From Simmondsia chinensis (Eukaryota; Streptophyta; Magnoliopsida; Caryophyllales; Simmondsiaceae), in NCBI GenBank assembly GCA_018398585.1, contig JAGTTD010000007.1, forward strand, positions 32,702,911 to 32,766,910: a stretch of DNA of 64,000 nucleotides. The letters run 5' to 3'. Each line of letters opens with the position of its first letter. The stretch's first letter is position 1. Shown piece by piece: positions 59,401 through 64,000 of this stretch. Below the pieces are notes generated by a model that saw only the letters and a list, made by a program, of their open reading frames with translations, was not told the DNA's origin and ran no database searches. The position numbers were made by a program, and so were the translations under genes.

Positions 59401-60679
59401 TGCAGACTGACATTAGGACAAAGCAATTACTGAAAAAATAATAATAACGTAACCAAGCAAATCAAATTTCGATCAAGAAGATGCAACAACTGACACACAA
59501 CCGGGTGTACAGAAGGAAACTCAGATATGCACATGAAAGATACAACATTGGAAGGTAAATGCACAAGCCGTTACTAACTGAAGCAACCAATTCAAATCCC
59601 AAATCTGTTTTGAGTTCAACTCCAAAGTTCATCTAACAGTTAAAATTCTCTACAAAAACCACCACAATTCTGCATAACATACACATTCAAATTCATCAGC
59701 AGTTGAGGCTTGAAGCATGGCACGAGATCAGAAGAACAACGAACTGGAAGAGACTACAGTATCAGCATTTACACACACTGTATATTAAAGAGCTCAAAAA
59801 ACAATCAGCGCCCAAAAATTCATGCCTGCCAACCGCAAAATCCACATAATCCTCCACCTATAGACCTCAACTAATCATAACACACTAGAATAAACCCTAA
59901 GCAGAACATCAAATTTTGCATTCAAATTGTTATATTTTATAAGACCTTTTAGGTCCCACCCATGGAGTTGGCATATAAAAGGTCTACTTATAAGCTCAAG
60001 TGGGATTTTATCTTAGAACCAATTGAAATTAGATGAAGTAACCCACTAAGCTCATATACTAATCTCTTTCTTTCACAACTCCACTATGGGGATTCAACTA
60101 AACTCACACATAAAGTCCTTTAACACAAATCATTACCTCATTCCTCAATTTATCATCAACATCACAAGACTCCAAAATCCGATACGTCTCTCGAATCCAA
60201 TAAAACCCTAACGTGAATAGAAGAACCCTAGAAAGAAACTTCCCACATTTTACAATGAAATCTCTCCTCCAACCCCCCATATGCGCATAATCCTCTTGCA
60301 CCTGCTCCTCCTCCTCCCACCGATTCGGCTGCGAAAACAACGTGCAAACCCTACAAATCAAGTAGTATAACACCAACACGCTCATACCCACCACCACCCT
60401 TATCGGCACCAACGTCACAAACGCAACACCCAGCAATATTTTCTCCGTTAATGGCACCTCGCCGCGACCCATCGGCCCATAAACATCGTTGCGGACGAAA
60501 GCGGCAAATTTCTTCTCCATCTCCTCCAATTCCGCCACGGTTAACGGAGATGCCGGCGTGGCGGACGACGCGGGATCGCTTGCGTGAGGGGATGAATTAG
60601 ATTTGAGCAGAGGGCGATCGCCATCGTCGATTTGGGGCTTTTCTGGAGGATTCTGGAAGCTTTTGAGCTCGGTTTCCAT
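47425..60679 (-). CDS. LPEAT1: Lysophospholipid acyltransferase, LPEAT1 type
   Basis: Eight coding exons on the minus strand: 60679-60137, 59111-58992, 58886-58849, 54892-54828, 53241-53173, 51687-51554, 50665-50525 and 47532-47425. They sum to 1218 nt (405 residues plus stop), with GT-AG introns and preserved phase at every junction. The cytosolic start has RPLLKSNSS; membrane segments lie near residues 81-115 and 147-162. The acyltransferase blocks are NHVSYLD (H201, D206; HX4D), GCVFVQRE near 238-245, FPEGTTTNG at 277-285, and [11 protein letters not shown] near 301-312. The family re-acylates lysophospholipids, chiefly lysophosphatidylethanolamine, from acyl-CoA in the ER. Length is close to the Arabidopsis protein. 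No EF-hands, unlike LPEAT2. No lesion seen. Confidence 0.95.
47940..48240 (+). mobile_element. 5'-truncated RTE LINE 3' end in the last acyltransferase intron
   Basis: About 300 bp: RTE 3' UTR beginning near ACTAGTGCCCCTAGGCTTAT, the common tail, and a short TTGTTGTTG end. It closely parallels the 3' end at 58030-58372, so it belongs to that subfamily. A clear target duplication was not found. Confidence 0.85.
48509..48580 (+). repeat. 36-bp perfect tandem duplication
   Basis: 48509-48544 is repeated exactly at 48545-48580 inside the last intron of the acyltransferase gene. No function is suggested. Confidence 0.95.
49121..50166 (+). mobile_element. Truncated SINE/RTE-tail insertion, split by MITE copy 3
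   Basis: The element starts CGGATAAGCTTT, is interrupted by the MITE at 49133-50021, and resumes TCAAGTTGGGGGTCTTCGG with the common tail and (TTG)n end. A perfect 17-bp target duplication TAGTCTTGGATTTTTGT (49104-49120 and 50167-50183) brackets the whole, so the two halves are one insertion of about 150 bp. It lies in the last intron of the acyltransferase gene. Confidence 0.93.
49133..50021. mobile_element. Mutator-like MITE, copy 3, with serial CGCG palindromes
   Basis: 889 bp. Both ends are intact: left GAGTCGGTTCCGAAAATAAT, right reading ATTTTCGGAACCGACTC. A perfect 9-bp duplication ATAAGCTTT (49124-49132 and 50022-50030) flanks it. At least five palindromic units (AAACCGCG/CGCATT...ACAAAACGCGGTTT) lie in the left arm and a shorter series in the right arm. 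The central segment (49440-49755) matches the reverse complement of the centre of copy 1. It sits in an intron, oriented opposite to copy 1 by its core. Confidence 0.95.
52082..52223 (+). mobile_element. Truncated SINE/RTE-tail insertion in an acyltransferase intron
   Basis: A 142-bp block with tail features GGTTAAGGTTGCGTACATTT, TGGCGGGAGCCTCTTTGAGG and CACTGAGATGTTG. It is flanked by TATTAGTGT (52073-52081 and 52224-52232), a short possible duplication. It is in intron 5 of the acyltransferase gene, on the opposite strand. Confidence 0.8.
53242..57075. other. Intron sequence of the acyltransferase gene without recognised elements
   Basis: Apart from exon 4 (54828-54892), this stretch holds nothing I can name. 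Open frames at 56077-56361, 56423-56641 and 56463-56717 (+) have no recognisable motif and lie antisense inside intron 3; I do not call them genes. Confidence 0.45.
57089..58372 (+). mobile_element. 5'-truncated RTE LINE in acyltransferase intron 3
   Basis: 1284 bp with RT C-terminal coding (57090-58015), 3' UTR, common tail and (TTG)n end. The coding part includes a [14 protein letters not shown] block, [20 protein letters not shown] and [15 protein letters not shown], broken by frameshifts and stops. A 13-bp duplication with one mismatch, AAAGRAGGAAGAC (57076-57088 and 58373-58385), flanks it. It is antisense to the host gene and lies about 480 bp upstream (genomic left) of exon 3. Confidence 0.93.
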
Positions 60680-60754
60680 GGTGTTTCTGGGTAAATTGGG
60701 GTGGGATTTTGGGTAGTTTTCTAGGGTTTATTGGAGATGGGTTGGATCGCCATT

Positions 60755-60790
<36 letters not shown>

Positions 60791-61000
60791 GGGGAAATAT
60801 GGAGACCTAGAGAAGAATAGAATTGGATTCTTGTTACTGTTTGTGAATGTGTTTGCAGAGGAGTTGGGTTGTCGTTTTCAGTGTCATGTGTGATAGATAC
60901 AGCAAAATCCAGATCAACATTTAACGGGTAAGGAGGGAAAGGGCAAGATACTGGCCATCCATCTTTGCTAACAACTTTTTTCATAGTGTTTTCGGTGACC
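60680..61000 (-). promoter_or_regulatory. 5'UTR/promoter region of the acyltransferase gene
   Basis: Upstream of the ATG at 60679 the minus strand has a (CT)n tract (complement of the GA run at 60757-60785), common in plant leaders and core promoters. No convincing TATA box was placed and the start of transcription is unknown. Confidence 0.5.
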
Positions 61001-61151
61001 AGTTCAATAGTTAAAAGTTATATTTAATATAAATAACTTTAAATTAAAGGTTACTTTTTGAAAAGGTGTTTAAGGTAACTTTTAAAAGTTATAAAATTTA
61101 GCATTTAGCATTTTATATACTAATAAGTAATAACTAATATATACACATTAT

Positions 61152-61985
61152 GAGGGTATCTCAGTTGGTAGTATTTCCTACCCATGTGGTCATCGCCTAG
61201 GAAGAGATGGCTTGAGACGATTCGATAAGACCTCGCCCACCTGAACCTTCAGGAAGAGATGGCCTTAGATAGGGCCTGATGGAGTGCCAGCATAGGGGTA
61301 TTAGATGTTCCGGTTGGAGTAGGGTAGTCCAGCTTACTAGTGCTAGGTCCTCTTGGCGCACGTAGGCTATTTATGGATCCCATGAGGATGTACGCTACTA
61401 CTTGTCTACTTAGCTTTATCTCCCTCCTATCTTCCTCTCTATCTATTCCCTACCCCTACCCCTACCCCTACGTCCTTCCCTTTTCTCTTCCCTTCTATCT
61501 CTACCTCTATCTATATCCTCTTTCACTATCATATATTTATCTTCATCTTATATGTTGATCTACGCTTGATGTGGCATGCTTGAGCCTGTTGCTTTGCTTG
61601 CAGTGTGCCTACCGTGAGTTTGCTACACTCATGCACATGATGCTTCTTCTGTTTTTGCCAGGTCTTTGGCTCTTTGCAGCGGAACAGCTTCTCAGGCTGG
61701 GGGTCCTCGGAAATAGCCTCTCTTCAGGGTAGCCCCCTGGAGGGGGAAGGCTGCGTACATATAACCCCCCCCCCCCCCCCCCCCCCCGATCTTGCTTTTG
61801 CGGGAGCCCTTGGAGGCACTGGGTTTGTTGTTGTTGTTGTGGTCATCGCCCAGGGGTTAGAAGTTTGATTTTCACTACAGATATACTCATGACTTACCTG
61901 CTCATGGGGGCTTGTGGGCTGTTCTCATAGGTTATGGTTGGTTGGGGCAACCCAGTCCCTCATTAACAAAAAAAAAAAAAAAAAA
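61152..61985 (+). mobile_element. tRNA-derived SINE with poly(A), split by an RTE LINE fragment
   Basis: Left part GAGGGTATCTCAGTTGGTAG (A-box-like) runs to 61201. After the RTE insertion it resumes GGGGTTAGAAGTTTGATTTT (degenerate B-box region), CCTGCTCATGGGGGCTTGTG and GGTTGGGGCAACCCAGTC, ending in about 18 A at 61968-61985. Flanks CTAATATA (from 61134) and CTAATATA (from 61987) may be part of an eroded duplication. It depends on an L1-type partner. Confidence 0.8.
61202..61838 (+). mobile_element. 5'-truncated RTE LINE inside the SINE
   Basis: 637 bp. It has the very end of the RT frame (AGAGATGGCTTGAGACGATT; LAHLNLQEEMALDR), a 3' UTR of a distinct subfamily rich in CCCTACCCCTACC words, the common tail with poly(C) at 61764-61787, and a (TTG)n end. 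The 16-bp flanks GTGGTCATCGCCYAGG (61186-61201 and 61839-61854) differ at one base. Confidence 0.93.
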
Positions 61986-62121
61986 CCTAATATACTCCAT
62001 AAATGTGAAATCAAATTGATAAAAAAATAAATTAAGCCATATTATTTTATAAACTCTCTAATTTTACCAAATATTTTGCTTCTACTTATTTATTTATCAG
62101 CCAATAATTAAGTTAAATGCT

Positions 62122-62163
62122 TTCTTTTGCGGGAGGCACTAGGTTTGTTGTTGTTGTTGTAGC
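62122..62163 (+). mobile_element. 42-bp RTE/SINE tail relic
   Basis: Only TTCTTTTGCGGGAGGCACTA plus GG(TTTG)(TTG)n and AGC is present, bracketed by a perfect 13-bp duplication TAAGTTAAATGCT (62109-62121 and 62164-62176). The reverse transcriptase evidently copied only the last few dozen bases of the template. Confidence 0.92.
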
Positions 62164-62176
62164 TAAGTTAAATGCT

Positions 62177-62507
62177 AACAGATAACAACCGACAGCCAAC
62201 AGCTGAGGCCAAATATAGCCATCATCTTATTTGGATTTGTTAGCATAAAGATAAAAAAGAATAAACAAATTATTTTATTTAATAATTAGATAAGTGAAAA
62301 GAGTTATAGTTAAAAATAAAAGCAAACTAGTCTTTTTAGTGCATGCACGAATGGTGTTTGTCATTTTGTATAATTTTATACTATCATTAATTGAATCGAA
62401 AATAACTTTATTATCCTAACTGAAATTGAATTATGTACGAGAAACATAATTGTATATAGTTTGTCATAATTACGGGTAACATCTTTTGTTATATGTTGTG
62501 CCCCATT
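62177..62507. other. AT-rich spacer
   Basis: No feature recognised between two RTE-related insertions. Confidence 0.45.
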
Positions 62508-63637
62508 TATTTTCATTCCAGTTATGGACAAGCTCACTGGACACATCCAAGAGGGTATGCCTTGTTGCATGCTTTTTGGGGATGATATAGTTTTGGTGGG
62601 GGAGTCTTGTGAAGAGGTGAATGAGAAGCTAGAACTTTGGAGAACGGCCTTGGAATTGAAAAGCTTATGGCTCAGTAGATCCAAGAAAGATTATATGGAA
62701 CTCAAGTTTTGCACCTCAACTAGGTCAAGTACAGAAGACATCAAGACTGGATTGGAGTGCATACCGAGAAAAGACTGTTGTAAATACTTGGGTTCCATAG
62801 TGCAGGAGGACGAGGAAGTTGAAAAGGATGTCAACAGCCGGATTAAAATAGGCTGGCATAAATAGAGGTCGGCCTCTGCAGTACTATGTGATAGAAAGTT
62901 CTTGCTAAAGTTAAAGGGAAAATATTACAAGACAGTAGTAAGACCAACTACGTTATACGGTGCGGAGTGTTGGTCAATCAAACGGCATCATACTCAGAAG
63001 TTGAAGGTGATAAAGATGAGGATGTTGTGGCAGATGTGTAGACACACAAGAATAATATCAAAAATGACTGTGTAAGAAGCAAAGAGTTGGATGGAGACAA
63101 TTTGACAGGACCTCGCCTATCTCAACCTAAATGAGGAGATGGCCATGGATAGAGCTCAGTGGAGGATTATTATAGGTGTAATTGATATAGTGGTGTAGGA
63201 GCATCAAGCACTTGTAAGCTAGTCCCAGTGCAACAAGGCGGCTTGCATGCTTGCTTACATATTCTATACTCTGCTCCCCCTCCCCCCCCCCCCCCCCCCC
63301 CCCCTCTCTCTCTCTCTACTTTCGCTCTCTCTCCCTCCATATGCTTTTTATACGTTCTATTCTCTCTATATAATTGCATTATGGCACATGTAATATCTCT
63401 CCCCTAGATGCTTATTTGCTTTTGCCTTTTGCTTTTGATGCTATGCTTACATGGTTCTATGTTTTTTATGATCTCTATAATCTCCATACTCTTCGTACCT
63501 ATTAGGTTCGGGGTTCTTAGAAATAGCCTCTCGTTAGGGTCTCACCCTAAAGCGGTAATGCTGCATACGTTGTACCCCCCAGCCCTGCTTAGACGAGACC
63601 CCTTGAGGCATTGGGACTGTTATTATTGTTGTTGTTA
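62508..63637 (+). mobile_element. 5'-truncated RTE LINE with internal deletion
   Basis: Starts just before the RT active-site region (VMDKLTGHIQEG; box LFGDDIVLVG, normally FADD). It continues with [19 protein letters not shown] and CKYLGSIVQEDEEVEKDV, then lacks roughly 150 bp after position 63075 relative to other copies. The CT-rich 3' UTR with poly(C) (63277-63303) resembles that of the copy at 18905-22261, so the two share a subfamily. It ends with the common tail and TTATTATTGTTGTTGTT at 63621-63637. Confidence 0.9.
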
Positions 63638-64000
63638 ACTTTGTAAGAAACAAATTGGACGTGGCCCCATAGAGGATAAGTTGAGGGGACAACGTCTGTA
63701 GTGGTTTGGGCATGTTAAGAGGAGACCAACTGCACCCCTATTAGGAGAAGCGAACAATTCCATACTACAAGTGGAAGGAGAGGGAAAGGCAGCCAAAAAA
63801 GATTTGGAGGGATACTATTCGATGTCACTCACCTCAACCTAAATGAAAAGATGACCCTAGATAGAGCGGAGTGGGGGATTAGCATAGGTGTAGCTGATAT
63901 TGCGGTTTAGGGAAGAGAAGCACAACTAAGATTTTACTAGCGCCCATAGACTTATATGTATGTCTGTCTGACTTTATTTTCTATTATTGTGTGTTAATTC
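63638..64000 (+). mobile_element. 5'-truncated RTE LINE, cut by the window end
   Basis: Begins at TTGTAAGAAACAAATTGGAC, inside the C-terminal RT region (WFGHVKRRPTAP), and runs past the stop at 63908 into a 3' UTR (GCGCCCATAGACTTATATG) of the same subfamily as 57089-58372. It continues beyond the window. It directly abuts the tail of the previous copy. Confidence 0.87.

Overview
This window looks like nuclear DNA of a eudicot plant. The evidence is split genes with GT-AG introns, plant lineages of Copia and Ty3/Gypsy LTR retrotransposons, plant L1 LINEs carrying an RNase H domain, RTE-clade LINEs with (TTG)n tails, tRNA-derived SINEs, and long AT-rich spacers. The style of the RTE elements and of the two host proteins would fit an asterid such as the tea family, but that is only an impression. 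No bacterial, organellar or viral genes were seen.

Layout. 1-33 kb is almost entirely nested, decayed mobile DNA. 1.39-1.64 kb holds a small retroelement whose head is a 5S rRNA sequence and whose tail is that of the local RTE LINEs. 2.5-9.7 kb is a Gypsy chromovirus remnant split by a Copia element (3037-9200, both LTRs, PBS, PPT and 5-bp target duplication). 11-14 kb has a tRNA-derived SINE and a Copia remnant. 14.3-17.1 kb has duplicated L1 3' fragments. 18.9-22.3 kb is a long, broken RTE LINE. 22.3-33.0 kb is an L1 LINE split by a Gypsy element (27312-32438).

33-61 kb holds the two host genes, arranged tail to tail. A deSI-like PPPDE thiol-peptidase gene (+) has a 5'UTR exon near 33.1-33.45 kb and coding exons at 36526-36736, 38826-39113 and 39792-40027 (244 aa). 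An LPEAT1-type lysophospholipid acyltransferase gene (-) runs from 60679 to 47425 in eight coding exons (405 aa). Both reading frames join cleanly across every intron and look functional. The 7.4 kb between the two stop codons holds a second RTE LINE and two of three copies of a striking MITE family. The introns of both genes have absorbed SINEs, 5'-truncated RTE copies, a foldback element with a tRNA-like core, and the third MITE. 61-64 kb returns to nested SINE and RTE insertions.

Most notable are (1) the 5S-rRNA-headed, RTE-tailed element; (2) the MITE family at 42635-43437, 45490-46040 and 49133-50021, which has Mutator-like 9-bp target duplications and interiors made of serial short palindromes around AAACCGCG/CGCGGTTT; (3) a readable insertion order from nested target duplications; (4) a 42-bp RTE relic flanked by a perfect 13-bp duplication; and (5) a Gypsy pol frame that runs into its own 3' LTR, as in CRM-type elements.
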